NCBI GenBank assembly: GCA_025504975.1
Contig: JANUWI010000021.1
Coordinates: 186,001 to 250,000, forward strand
DNA length: 64,000 nucleotides
Source: Plenodomus lindquistii
Lineage: Eukaryota > Ascomycota > Dothideomycetes > Pleosporales > Leptosphaeriaceae
Direction: 5' to 3'
A program made the translations under genes and the position numbers. Under the pieces are notes generated by a model. That model made no database searches. It was not told the origin of the DNA and saw nothing but the letters and a program-made list of their open reading frames with translations. Position 1 is the stretch's first letter; each line of letters starts with the position of its first letter. This document shows positions 50,242 through 61,860 of the stretch, one piece after another.

Positions 50242-50721
50242 GTCGAATGGGCGGGCGGGACAGGGTCAAAAGATGGCCGTGACCAAACGCGTTCTTGTCC
50301 TCTGCATGGTTGATGACCGTGAAAGGCGGCGCTCAATAGTCCTCGCAAGAGGTCTAGAGAATAACCCTGTTGACAAATACGACTCCCTGCCCAACAGCAA
50401 ACGAACGCATGCAGACGCCGACCCGCTACATCAGTATAAAGTTGGGTCCGCCATAGGACGACGAGCGCTGGATGCGCGGAAGGACCTGCATCCCACAGCA
50501 GCACGACCCTTACTTTGGCTTGCGTTGACATGTGGGTGGCCAAAGCATCAATATTCTCAACCCTCGACACAACTATGTCGCGGAACGATTTCACACTCTC
50601 GGTCAATACATCTGATTCACTACCTGGATCCTGTCCAGGCTGTTGAGAATGCTTCCCTTTCTAGCACGGAAACTGCTATAGGGCAGCTGAGAATAATGCC
50701 CCTCAAGCAAGCTCAACTCTG

Positions 50722-51204
50722 ATGACCCATATCAGCATGGCTGTAAGTGTCTTCTTAGCCATCAAAGCGTCAATCCAGAGCACCTCACACCTGCTGTCCA
50801 CCGACACCGCACACGAAATCCTTCACCCGCTCCATAACGTTATGGCGAATGCCCAAGCTTCACGTCTGACAGAAGGCGGAGGGTGCGACGGTGCCGATGG
50901 CACGCCCGCTGATACCAGACCATTTACGGAGATACATGAACGGTATGCGGCGCAGCTTGAAGATTACGAGCGCGAGACTATGAAGTAGCATACGCAGGAG
51001 ACAAGACTCAAGACCGCGGTGGATCGTATTGAACGAATGACGAGGGCCTACGAAAAGGCGCAGCGTGAAGGGACAGCGCGCCTTGATCTTCCAGCTGGAC
51101 TGGGCGGTGTGTGGTCGCTCACAGCTCAATGCACTCATGCATTGCGAAGCAAGACATATGGCATCTTGCTTCTGTATGCGTACTATAGCGTAGGTTTGCA
51201 ATGA
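50722..51204 (+). pseudogene. Small helical protein gene cut by one TAG
   Basis: One frame reads MAVSVFLAIKASIQSTSHLL, then DTRPFTEIHERYAAQLEDYE, RETMK, a TAG at 50986-50988, and on without change of frame: HTQETRLKTAVDRIERMTRA through LDLPAGLGGVWSLTAQCTH to a stop at 51204. The stop fits a CAG to TAG change (CpA to TpA, the RIP direction). ATG candidates are at 50722 and 50737. The protein would be about 160 residues, helical and charged. Stop readthrough cannot be excluded. Function unknown. Confidence 0.45.
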
Positions 51205-51897
51205 TCACGTCGCTCTGAACATTCCGCGTGGGGGTTCAAAAGTGGTGATTGATAACTTGCTAAGACAAATGGAATGTAAAGGGTAATATTCGCACTCGCC
51301 ACGCAGCTGTTGCAAGAGCTGTACAGTGGTAGCTAGCAGATCTCATCTTAGCATCCCTAACCAGTTAGCTCTGTAGCTTCCACCGCCACTTTCCAATAAC
51401 CGTTGGACGCAATATACCCATTTCAAGTCAAGTACTAGAACAGAGATCCTTGCAATCCTTGTTATCGTGCGGACCATGCGAATAGTGAGCTCTCAGTTTG
51501 GATCAAAACCACTTCACCAACGCTGTGTGAGAAGTTACACTGTATGTGGATGGTTGTGAGCCCGATAATACACAGTGGTCGCGGGGCCACCAAACCTTGA
51601 AGATACGACCGGTACTTGTGCCGCCCTCAAGCGCTCTTCTATGATCCGGAATCCCGCCTGATGTTGGACTTATTTCAAATTACCTGCCCATCGTTTTCCG
51701 GTGCGTCGTAAATCACCAGTCAGCAATCTTCCACAATTCAACTGCCACCATTTATCCAACTCTTGATCAGTCCTCCGTCTGGTCTACCGCCGTTGATTGT
51801 AAAGGACTAGTACTTCTCATACGGAAAAGCAGGGGATTAGTGGGCGAAAGAATTTTCCAATGAGGATGCATAATAGGCATAAGGTACACCATGTCGC
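51205..51897. other. Intergenic
   Basis: No supported gene or repeat seen. Confidence 0.45.
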
Positions 51898-52248
51898 ATG
51901 TATAAGATGAAGAGATTAACAAAACGCACAGGAAGGCGGCTCATCAACACGGTACGTTATACTATAGTCCATTGCACGACATCAAGCCGCGCCGCACGTA
52001 TAACGAATATTCTAAAGGAAGTTTCAAAGCTACCAAATCCTAGTCAAGAATCCGGGATCTCTGGTCCTATTGATCCCACGAGTAGACTTGCTTTCCAATC
52101 CTACGTCTTTCACCACCAGGCCCTGCCAGGTGAGGTAATCTTTGGAATCTTGCGAACACAACTCAGCTCCTTGGCGCAAGATGCTTCATCTGCTCAGATA
52201 CGGATGTGCTTGGAATTGAACATTCTAGATCGCTTTGACAGAGCTTGA
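51898..52248 (+). CDS. Small hypothetical protein, uncertain
   Basis: A 116-residue frame from ATG 51898 with a basic start (MKRLTKRTGRRLINTV) and a mixed C-terminus (LNILDRFDRA). No domain, signal peptide or intron is recognisable. It could be a chance frame or a piece of a longer dead gene; its only support is length and a true ATG. Confidence 0.25.
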   Translation: MYKMKRLTKRTGRRLINTVRYTIVHCTTSSRAARITNILKEVSKLPNPSQESGISGPIDPTSRLAFQSYVFHHQALPGEVIFGILRTQLSSLAQDASSAQIRMCLELNILDRFDRA

Positions 52249-52569
52249 GACATGCAAGATACTATGGTACGAAGGCCTGACATTACAAACTGAGACAAAT
52301 GGTACTTCGCGGAAACACTGTCAATTTTCCTCTGTATTCTTGCCTCTCTTACGGCGTGATATCAACCACAATCATGCACAGTACAGCGAGACATAGTAAC
52401 AGTTTGGTTGCACAAGCAGGCGATCCCTTGTACCATATTACAATCCAGAGTTTCTATCAACCTTCTCAATTCATTCCGTTTTCTTCATAACCGCATCCAA
52501 ACCACACCGCAAGATTACCAAAAGCTCAAGGATGCCAGCTCGCTCTAGTGCTTAGCCCACGGATAGGGA

Positions 52570-52775
52570 TGTTTCTACTTCAACAATGATCTCACGCAAT
52601 TTGAGATCGGTCACCCACATTTCGTCAAGCATGGATCTGGTACTAAGCATTCCTTGGTGATGAAAATCAACTTTCGCGAGGCCAGACCCAAAACCCGCGT
52701 TGTCCTCTTCACCACAGCCATAGACGACGGCCTAGGAGAAGTCGCTATCGCAGAGGGGCTCAGAGGGTTCTACTG
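52570..52775 (+). pseudogene. C-terminal fragment of an unknown protein
   Basis: One frame reads CFYFNNDLTQFEIGHPHFVK, then SLVMKINFREARPKTRVVLF and TTAIDDGLGEVAIAEGLRGF, ending at a TGA in 52773-52775. A TAG lies just before the readable part, so no start can be linked. It reads like the last exon of an enzyme-type gene, but the family is not recognised. Confidence 0.35.
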
Positions 52776-54432
52776 AGTAACAAGCTGATGATTGTTTCTG
52801 ATTGTGTATAGCGCGTAAGCGTCGACAGGAGAGCTATTGTTCGTTCGCGTCAAGGGTCTTGGACCTGACAAGCTAGTGAAGCAAAATCCAGGTCCACTGT
52901 TCGGTCGCCCACACCGATGACCTTTGTACCAAGTACGTTGACGTTCACACTCATCCCGAGACCGTGCTCGTGCGCCTGTCACTAAAGGCTGCAAGTGGAG
53001 TGGTCACGGAAGGGGAAAGAGGAGGTGCATCCTCACCGTGTTTCATCTGTAATTTGTCGACTCGCTCTAGAAGCATCTGACGGGTCAAACTCCGCCCATA
53101 GTTGCCACGATAGGATAACTTCCAAGAACTATCAGCTCCAGCAACGTTCGAGGTATGAGAAGGATTATCATGACGTAGCACCTCAGGCAGCGCTGCCTAC
53201 CATCGAACGCGAGTGAATAGCTACCCAAGAAGAGAAAAAGGCAGCGATATCAGTCGCAAAAGCTATCACCGCAATGAGCAAAGAGTCGCTGGGTTCGTCA
53301 GCAGTCTTGACTTGCTATCAAATTCCATCAATAATCTCGTGTCGTGAAGATAATTCCCGCAATCATATGAACGTTCCATTGTACAGCGCCCGTACGCAGA
53401 AGGGGGGGCCAGACTCATGAGCCATGTTCGGTAAGGTATAGGTGTTGCAGGGTGAGGTTGCGAGATGTGTCGGAGCTATGGAGAAAGAAGGCGAGTATTC
53501 AACGTTCGATTACGAGTCAGGTATGTAGCCCGCAAAGAAGAAGAGGTGGACTAGTCCTCATAAGTTATTATACGGCTTGCAGATGACTCTGAGATGACTG
53601 CTGGGCGTTCATTACCCAACGGCGAGTCAAACGGCAAGTGAACGTAGGTTACGGGATTTACTAAAGAGTTCAGGTAGGATTGATGCAGAGGGTGAGCGGA
53701 ACCATCGTCTTTTATAACTGCCCACCAACGTGATAGGGATGGACACGAATCCATACAGAACGATGGACCTGATCAGTTCGGAAGCTCTTGTTGGCAAGAT
53801 TCATCCCCTAAAAAGCTCCCTTCCCAGGGAGACAGTCTGATCTGATGTGTAAGGGCTCACTGAGAGTGGTGCACTCATATGGTTGAATTTACAAAGTTAC
53901 TGCAGTCAGGAGCTGAATGTAGCCCACGGAACGGAGGAACGTTGCCCCGTTCCGACTGTTCCGATGGGAATGGAACACCACACCCTTTGTTAGGTAAATA
54001 CTGCCACCACCATGCCGTCATAGCTGAGATAGTATAATGCTTCTAAGTGCAAAATGGAAACTAGCCACAGGGTCGCCAATTACGATTGTGGGGGTGAAGA
54101 CGCCGTAGCTTTCGCGGGCTCCAGCGGCTGTCTTTGTTCACGTCTCTGTAAGCTCGAACCAGATACATTCAATGTTCGGAGGTTTTTAGATAATACTAAC
54201 AATTTCTAGTCAAAATGCCGATGGATATATATATAAGAGAAAATCAGTGCATTAGCGCCTATGCTATACCTCTTTCCAACTTACAGAAGGGTTGGCCTTT
54301 ATTTACTAGTAAAACAGCCTGAACCTTTCGGAATCGGCGGCTGTTTACAGTGGCAAAAGTATCCGATTTTGTAAAATCGCCCGATCTGTTCAGCAAATTC
54401 CAATCTGCTGATCGTGAGGTATACAGACCCTG
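52776..54432. other. Intergenic left of the metabolite cluster
   Basis: No supported gene. A short hairpin (GGAACGG at 53928 and CCGTTCC at 53947) is followed by more GGAAC/GTTCC copies up to about 53975. The 3' part contains the likely promoter of the acyltransferase gene. Confidence 0.45.
54226..54238 (+). promoter_or_regulatory. Candidate TATA element
   Basis: ATATATATATAAG lies about 200 bases before the ATG at 54433, a plausible distance for a fungal core promoter with a leader of ordinary length. Confidence 0.3.
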
Positions 54433-56005
54433 ATGTTGAGTCCTCTGCGTTTACCATTCATGGAGGTCTTCACACAAGTCACTAGTCAGACGCAGAAGGG
54501 TGTCTCACCACCCATGCATGACGATGATGTATATCCGGTGCACTCTTTGGACGACACCAAGATATTCCGTAGCATTTTGATGACATGGACGATATTTTTC
54601 AACGATGTTCTGGACGCAGACAAGCTTCGGATCTCGCTATCAAGACTGTTAGAGATTGGAGACTGGCGAAAAGTTGGCGGTCGTTTGAGACTGAATGTAA
54701 GAATGCTTCAGATAAGGTGGCCTGTTCAAACTTGTAACTGACTGTCCGATCAAGGCACAAGGGGCTTTGGAAATTCACGTTCCACGTTCTTTTACGGCTG
54801 AACGACCTGCATTCTCCTACAGCTTCCAGGAAGAAAACACAGCTGTCGAAGACCACGCAGTAGCCAAGCGATTTCCTAAGCCCCAAGGACACGTATCAAT
54901 ATGGTCTGGACCTCAGGAGTTCTGCGATTTGGCTACCTCAACCGATGCACCAGTAACTCTGGAAGACCTGCTCCTTGAGGATACTCCACAGATGTCGGTC
55001 CACATTACATCATTTACCAACGCCACCTTCGTTGCACTGTCCTGGCCTCATACATTGATGGATGTCATGGGTCAACAAGCTCTTCTCAACGCCTGGTCCT
55101 TGGTTTTGGCTGGCCGCGAGTCAGAGGTACCGCCGGTGCTTGGTGCGCGGGACGACGTTCTACGTACACTTATTGATGCCCCTGCTCAAAAGTCAGAAGA
55201 GCACGTTCTTCAATCAAAGCAGTCAAAGGGTTCTGAAATGGCGACTTTTGGAGCATCCTTTGACATGCTTACTGGACCTTTGCCAGAAACACGAACAGTC
55301 TGTCTGTCTAAGGAGGCAATGACCAATTTACGCTCACAGGCACTGGAAGATCTCCCCTCTTCGAATTGCGATGGGGAAAAGCCTTTCATAAGCGATGGCG
55401 ATGTCCTTACAGCATGGATGGTACGTGCAGTCGCAATGACTCTATCGCGTCCATGTCCTGTGACTGCATTACACACAATAAATGCGCGATTCAGACTACC
55501 TTCACTCAAGAACGCAAAAGGAGTTTACCTGCAGAATATGTTGGTATCAGGCTTCGCGTTTTTACCCTCAGATGTTACAAGCGGTCCGATGGGTCCCATC
55601 GCCCTACGCAATCGACAGCATCTGATGCAGCAAGCGACCGAATCACAGGTACTAGAAAGCTTGCGAGAACAGCTATTCGCAGGGAACAGCTCAAAACTAA
55701 ACTACAGTGATGCAGATGCATTGCTGTTGCCATTCACCGATTGGACAAAGGCCAAGATCTTCAGCGTAGTAGATTTTAGTCCCGCTGTTATCCGTGCCGG
55801 AGATAGCTCTCAGACGAGGTGTAACCCACCTGGCACTCCAGTGTCCCACCACGCGTCCGCAAGGCGGACGAATCCATCAGCAAGACTCTTCGTCTCTATA
55901 ATGGGTACGGACCATGGGGAGAATTGTTGGCTCACGTTGACTTTGCCTCTGCTTGTTTGGAAGAATGTTGAGAGAAGCCTAGGAGAATTAACCCAGCCGG
56001 AGTGA
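54433..56005 (+). CDS. BAHD-type acyltransferase (transferase family PF02458-like)
   Basis: Exons 54433-54696 and 54755-56005 are joined by a 58-nt intron (donor AAT|GTAAGA, CTGAC branch, CAAG acceptor), giving 504 residues. The join links GGRLRLN to AQGALEIHVP, the usual GGR(L/I)...LEIHVP order of fungal members. The catalytic motif HxxxD is HTLMD (H187, D191). The structural motif near the C-terminus appears as VDFSPA (D428) instead of DFGWG, as in many fungal secondary-metabolism members. These enzymes move an acyl group from acyl-CoA to a hydroxyl or amine of a metabolite, usually in the cytosol. Neighbouring P450 genes fit a role in acylating a hydroxylated scaffold. The acceptor AAG is not the usual YAG; no YAG alternative keeps the frame. 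Confidence 0.8.
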
Positions 56006-56414
56006 GGTATTGGGTGAACTTTGAATGGACCCTCAATTGGTGTAGATGATGCTCACGAAGCTTGTTTGAGCGAAAAAGTGTAAATCACGAGCAGAGCTAT
56101 AAGTTGGAAAACAGAGCCAGCACTGAGAATGGAATCTATAGATAATAGAACGAGATCGAATATTCGGGATCAGTGCGAACTTAGTACAACTGGTCCTCGA
56201 AAACCGCGAGCTACGTATGTCCTCATGTACAAACCAGGAAACGAGAGATAGCTGCCTGGCAAAACAACGAATCCGCAAATATGGTATTCAAACCGACTCT
56301 GATTTGTGAAATCCTGTGGCAGAGTTTATAAGAAATCGACCTTGCTTGTCGCTTGTCGACAAACCCCGTCTAACACCCACTATATCATATCGCCTTCCTC
56401 CAGCATCTGCCCAC
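56006..56414. other. Convergent intergenic region
   Basis: Lies between the 3' ends of the acyltransferase (+) and the P450 (-) and should hold both transcript ends. No gene seen. Confidence 0.5.
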
Positions 56415-58284
56415 TTAAGCCCTCGCATCCCTCAACTTCACCATCAGCGGCCTCTTTTCCCACAGCGTGAACACCCTCTGATCTGCCCACTGCTCGCTCT
56501 CCGCACAGAGCAGCATGTCGAAATTGAATATTACCTTTGAGATGATGAGCCGTATCTCGTGGAGGGCCATACTGCGTAAAGTCAGCGGGTACCCCGCCTG
56601 AAGATAGAGCGCCGGGTGTGGGCCTGAACATGGACATGGGCATGAACAGGCATATGTCGGCTGTAGGGGGGTTTGAGGGGTTTGGACTGCACCTACTTCT
56701 GGCCAAGGCAGTTCCTAGATCCTACAGAGAATGGTTGCATCGCGTGTCTCCGATCATTTGCGAACTTGTCGTCGCCTAGCCAGCGCTCAGGCACGAAGGC
56801 GTTCGGCTCTCGGAAATTCTGCGGGTCCCTGTTCATAGAGTACTGTGGGGCACCGACGATGGTCTGGCTACGTAAGCGACTTATCTCCCTCATCCTGTAT
56901 TGGACGTCCGAACGTACATTTGGCGGGACAAATCGCCCGCAGATTGTGGAGCCGTTTGCCGGCGTGAAGTGTGGCAAACCAACTGGTAGTGGGGGGTAGA
57001 GACGCAGCGCTTCCTTCAAGCAGGCAGCAAGGTACGGCAATGCAGCGATTGCCTCCATGGACATATCGCTTGAATCTGCAAAGGCGCCGCGGATCTCGAG
57101 GCTGAGCTTCTGCATTGTGGTCGGGTTCTTCAGAAGCAGATACGTCAAGCCTGAGAGCAGCGTGGCGGTGGTTTCGGTCCCCGCAACCATGAAAGCGGTC
57201 GCGTTCGAGTCCATTTGCGCGCGGGATAATTGCATACCTTTGTTCTGCGTCAGTGCAAGGTCCCACAGGTCACGGCCCTCAGTTGTCCTGCCGCGTTCGA
57301 TACGCTTCGAGACTCGATCAACGCTGTATTGGAAGTGCTCCTGCCTAGTCCTCCGAACACTGTCAGGGAGATTGGCTGTGACGAGGCGAGAGAGCCATGG
57401 GTATTGTTTTATCAGATTGAACCTGCACGTGACCCTGATGGAATCGAAAATGAGAGACACCCAAGGGTTGTACTTAGACTCATCTAGCATGTGTAATGGC
57501 TCTCCAAACGTTAGGTCGCCCATGATATCAAATGAGGTGACTCCCGCAGTCAGTTAACATATCCAAATCCATCGCAGAGTACATACAGTTGTAGTTCTTC
57601 ACCATATCAACACGCTTCTCTGGTTGCTCGCGTACTTCGTCCTTCAAGTTTCCTACTAGCTGGTCCACGTACTTCATGAACAGCGGTTCTTGTTCTTTAA
57701 GTGCGCGATCGGAGAAGGCGGGCTCGAAAATGCGTCGCACGCGCAAATGATCCTTAGGATCCTGCTCCTCTAGCACAGATGCAACCCCGTTAGGGGCGAT
57801 AAGGCCACCCCAGAGCCAATCTTTGGGTGGCGCCGAGCCACGAGTGCCCTTACCTTGGCCCGGGCCATGGCCGTAGATGTCGCGCCAGGCATCTGGATGA
57901 AGAAAACTAAGCTCATCAGGGCTTACGCGCACCACGTCGCCATATTGTACGTGCAGCTCCTGAACATATTTGTGTAGACGACCCTTCCATACTGCGACGT
58001 TACGAGGGAGGCGAGTAAATGCTACGAGCCGTGGGCCGGGGAATCCAGCGAGCGGGTGAAAGTAGACGCGGTAAATGCCGCGTAGTATCCATGCGGCGAG
58101 GAGCTGGCTCGTCAGCAGTGCATCGGGGCAGTGCGCGCTATAGTGGAATCGCATGACCTCAAAGAGCCTCTCAGATCAGAACTGCGACACTTACAAGAGC
58201 AACAAAGAAGACGCCTGTCTGCGAAAATGATGCATTTCGCACCACGGATATAGGGCCATAGGCTATATGAGTGGACTGTAGCAT
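56415..58284 (-). CDS. Cytochrome P450 monooxygenase, CYP65-like
   Basis: Five exons: 58284-58195, 58103-57587, 57540-56918, 56863-56697 and 56571-56415, giving 517 residues. Introns are 91, 46, 54 and 125 nt. The 54-nt intron is in frame, but removing it restores FVPPN-TIVGAPQYSMNRDP; leaving it in inserts 18 foreign residues. The first exon supplies the membrane anchor (TGVFFVALLLAAWILRGIY) and is followed by the HPLAGFPGPR hinge. Motifs: AGTETT in helix I (residue about 320), EALR for ExxR (E379), FVPERW, and the haem loop FSVGSRNCLGQN with Cys462. The enzyme is expected at the endoplasmic reticulum, oxidising a lipophilic metabolite with NADPH-P450 reductase. Family assignment within CYP65 is by general resemblance. 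The second intron ends in GAG, an unusual acceptor. No damage seen. Confidence 0.85.
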
Positions 58285-58619
58285 CTCGTCGCAGACTCAC
58301 TTGTTCTGATACTGCGCCTTCAAGGTCTTTCCTATCGTTCCTTTTATACTAAATGCCGCATGTTCCCCACACACCTCTATAGATCGCGTAATATGCCAAA
58401 CAAGCGCACATGCATTAATCAAGGAAGGATTCACAATTTCGACAAGGGGTGAGGGGGGGCGAGGGCTCCGGGTTACACATGGTTCTCCGAGATTGGCAAA
58501 ATGCCAGGGATTTTGAGCTCTCTTGTCACTTCCAATCCGCTCACACATTACTAGCCTAGACTGCTGTGAATTAACGTCTTGTTTAAGACTACACTTTGTA
58601 CCCATTCCTATTATCCTTC
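58285..58619. promoter_or_regulatory. Upstream region of the CYP65-like P450
   Basis: Promoter-side region of the - strand P450, GC-balanced until about 58620, where the AT-rich island begins. No other gene seen. Confidence 0.4.
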
Positions 58620-59790
58620 TAGAGTACTTAGCTAGATCTTTACATAGAAAGGCGCTGAGTATGAACCTGCAACACCTACAGTACTAACCTATTAATAACC
58701 CGAACATGTAGAGTTAGCGAATATTTAGAATAGCAGTGTTTTAAAAAGAATGTTCCGAATGTTAGCATATTCCAAATAGCAAGATATTCTTAATATTAAA
58801 ATGTTCCGAAAATTAGTATATTCTAAATATTTTAAGAATTTTAATTCTAATATAACTTGTATTTAAATTCTCTATATCTAAACTAGAATAAAAAAAATTC
58901 TTTTAGAACTAAAAGATTTCTAGTACTAAAGTATTCTAAAAAGTAGAATATAATTAAAATTTAATAGTTTAGTATAAAAATTAATATTATAATAGAAATA
59001 GTAAATACATTTATTTATTTTATTTATTTTATTTATTTTATTTATTTTATTTATTTTATTTATTTTATTTATTTTATTTATTTTATTTATTTTATTTATT
59101 TTATTTATTTTATTTATTTTATTTATTTTATTTATTTTATTTATTTTATTTATTTTATTTATTTTATTTATTTTATTTATTTTATTTATTTTATTTATTT
59201 TATTTATTTTATTTATTTTATTTATTTTATTTATTTTATTATTTTAATATTATTTTAATTTAATTTTTTCTATTATAATTATTTTAATATAATTTAATTT
59301 ATAATTTTCTTTAATTTATAATTATTATAAATATATTTTAAAATAATTATAGATTATAGTTCTAATAGTTATATTAATTAGTGGTTTGTAACTATAATAA
59401 AATATTATATATATATAACTTTTTATTTAGATATTAAATTTCCTTTAGTATATTATAGTTTCTATATTATAAAATTTATATTAATAAAAATAGATATTAA
59501 AATTTTAAAAATTAATAATATTAAAACTATTTTCTAATTTTATACTACTAATTAAATTTTTCTAAACTTTAAATAATATATATTAATTGTTACTTAGTTA
59601 TACAAAAGTAATAGTAGAGAATAGAGTAGGTATTATAAAAACGCTAGTATAGTACCTATAGATATAGTAGTAGTCTAAGTTTAGGTTATTTTAAACGTGT
59701 ATAAACTATACTTAGAATATAGCTGTAGTAACTTCTATTCTAAAGGTATTAGCTATATATTAAGAAAAAGTAACAACTTGACACATTAAT
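58620..59790. repeat. Second RIP-like AT-rich island
   Basis: Composition switches to almost pure A/T with TpA dominance and scarce CpA/TpG, as in 1-5560, and switches back just before the hydrolase gene. Early part carries short ATTCTAAATA/ATGTTCCGAA-type motifs repeated near 58738-58840. No reading frame survives. It is probably a transposon remnant that landed between two cluster genes. Confidence 0.75.
59013..59239 (+). repeat. 9-bp minisatellite (ATTTATTTT)n
   Basis: About 25 near-perfect copies of ATTTATTTT in a row, inside the AT-rich island. Only the edges deviate from the unit. Confidence 0.95.
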
Positions 59791-59914
59791 CCTTAAGAAC
59801 TTGTCATCGGCAATACAAAGCGATCTTAAACTTAAAATATCCTCTCCCAAAGCATTGCCTAGTACAATCCATCATTGTGATTATAACAAACTTCTTGCAA
59901 AACCTTCTTACGCA

Positions 59915-60916
59915 ATGGCAGCTATTGATCCAATCGAATCGGCTGTCAAGGCAGAGCTTCCAATCCGACCATCCTATGCTCCATCACTCGTACCTACTGT
60001 CGAGGCTTTCAAGACCGCGCTCCCTGAAAAACTTGATATCGAGCAAATACGCAGCTCGCCTGATAGGTGTTCTCTACAGCAAATTCTCCAGGCCATACCG
60101 AACCTTGAACACGCCGAACACAGCGTGCCAGGCCTAAATAAGAACGATCCGCCTGTAACACTATCAGTGTTTAGGAGCAAAAGCTCCTCTAATACTAAGC
60201 GTGCCGTTGCTTATAGCCTCCATGGTGGTGGACAGATCGCATGCACACGGTTCACAACCTTGGATGTTGTCATGAGCTACTTCATTGGCATCGATACGGT
60301 CTTCATTGCCCCTGAGTACCGCCTGTCGCCAGAGCACCCAGCGCCGGCCGCGCTGCAGGACTCATACGCAGGACTCCTGTGGGTAGTTGAGCACGCCGAT
60401 GAACTGGGTATCGATCCGTCCCGTATTGTCATTGCAAGTATCTCTGGTGGAGGGCCCATAGCCTGCGGCACTGCTATGCTGTGCCGCAACGACAAGAAAA
60501 TATCCCCACTGGCGCTGATGCTATCGAGTCCCATGGTTGACGACCGTGACTGCACGACTTCATCCAAGCAGTTTGCCCACGACGGACCTTGGAGCGGCAC
60601 GATCAACCGTATGGCCTGGGAAATGGTACTGGGGGACAAGCGCGGTGGGTCTGAGGTCAGCGAGTTGGTAGCACCAGCACGAGCGACGGATTTGCAAGGT
60701 ATGCCGCAGACTTTTATAGATGCTGGCGACTGTGAAGTCTTCCGGGATGAGGCGGTGGCATTCGCTACGCAGTTATGGAAGTGCGGCGTCCAATGTGAAC
60801 TCCATGTGTGGCCTGGGGCCTTCCACGGGTTTGACATCCTATCGTCATACACGCTATTGGCGCGCCATGCTGCAAACGCCAAATCGGCATGGGTGCAAAG
60901 AATCTTTAGCTCTTGA
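59915..60916 (+). CDS. Alpha/beta hydrolase, HSL (alpha/beta hydrolase fold-3) family
   Basis: Intronless, 333 residues from ATG 59915; the frame is open further upstream without another ATG in good position. The HSL oxyanion signature HGGG is at residues 103-106. The nucleophile elbow is SISGG with Ser177, where the first Gly of GxSxG is replaced by Ser. GDCEVFRDE occupies the acidic site (Glu274 in the place of the usual Asp), and FHGFD supplies the catalytic His304. EYRLSPEHPAPAAL is the typical segment following the oxyanion loop. HSL-type hydrolases cleave esters or lactones; in fungal clusters they deacylate intermediates or close and open lactones. Opposite action to the nearby acyltransferase is possible but unproven. 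No signal peptide, so probably cytosolic. Confidence 0.85.
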   Translation: MAAIDPIESAVKAELPIRPSYAPSLVPTVEAFKTALPEKLDIEQIRSSPDRCSLQQILQAIPNLEHAEHSVPGLNKNDPPVTLSVFRSKSSSNTKRAVAYSLHGGGQIACTRFTTLDVVMSYFIGIDTVFIAPEYRLSPEHPAPAALQDSYAGLLWVVEHADELGIDPSRIVIASISGGGPIACGTAMLCRNDKKISPLALMLSSPMVDDRDCTTSSKQFAHDGPWSGTINRMAWEMVLGDKRGGSEVSELVAPARATDLQGMPQTFIDAGDCEVFRDEAVAFATQLWKCGVQCELHVWPGAFHGFDILSSYTLLARHAANAKSAWVQRIFSS

Positions 60917-61860
60917 ACCAGGAATCGACCATTAAGGTATCCAAGATGGCTTTTTCATAGGTACTTCGAACATCAGAAATGACATCTCTTGAGCTGGCTG
61001 CTTTGCCAAGAGCTGCCAATCTCAGATTTGATGAAAATGTGGTTTTGCTAGTGTACATAGTCCTTGATAAAAGAGGATTGTTTGTGAATTATTTATCGCT
61101 AGGCCATGAGCCTCAAGCACTAAATCTTGTAGTTCGTGAGCATCGAGCGAAGCCAAAGTGCTTGTTGTTGTAACTATACGCGACGTCTCTACCACGCGTG
61201 AAACTAAATTCTCGCACGCGCTATGATAATAGTACTGTAATCGATAGCTTTAATATCTCAGATATGTTGCACAGGTGTGACGTAGACATTACAAAACTTT
61301 AAGGTTCCTAATTCAATTAAACCTACTCACGTAATCAACCTAACTACAACCTGTGGCCTGTACAGACTAACCTTTACCCTCCCCACCTATTAGCGTAACA
61401 AAGAATACGTAGAGCATGGGTTAGAGTAGTAGTATTACGTACTTAAACCCAAGCTAACCCCTACCTATTTACCAGCCTAGCCTAAGCACAGACTTGTAAT
61501 AAGAGCAAAACTACCCGAATGCTCCGAAAACACCTGATATCATTGATATTTTGAACCGAAAGAGCAAAACGACTAAAATGCCAACAGCTGATATTCGGAG
61601 GATTGTGGAGATCTGTGCGTTGCTTGGGAGCGTCCAGTTTTCTAGCTTAATCACACTAAAACAAGCAGAAGGAGAAGCGAATCAGAATGGTACAGATAAG
61701 TGGCCGAAGCCGGTGACAGAGTTGCTGTGCGGATATCAATTTATATACCAGTTGAGTCCTAGCATAGTTATAGACGAATACATGTGTTTCTATGGTTCAT
61801 TGCATAGCTTCGCGAGCCTTTTGATTACCCACTGCAGCTGTCGTTCAGCCTCGACCTGTC
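60917..61860. other. Intergenic, upstream of second P450
   Basis: No supported gene. A 105-residue frame at 61551-61868 has no ATG at its left end and overlaps the P450 start; it is judged leader sequence. Confidence 0.5.
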
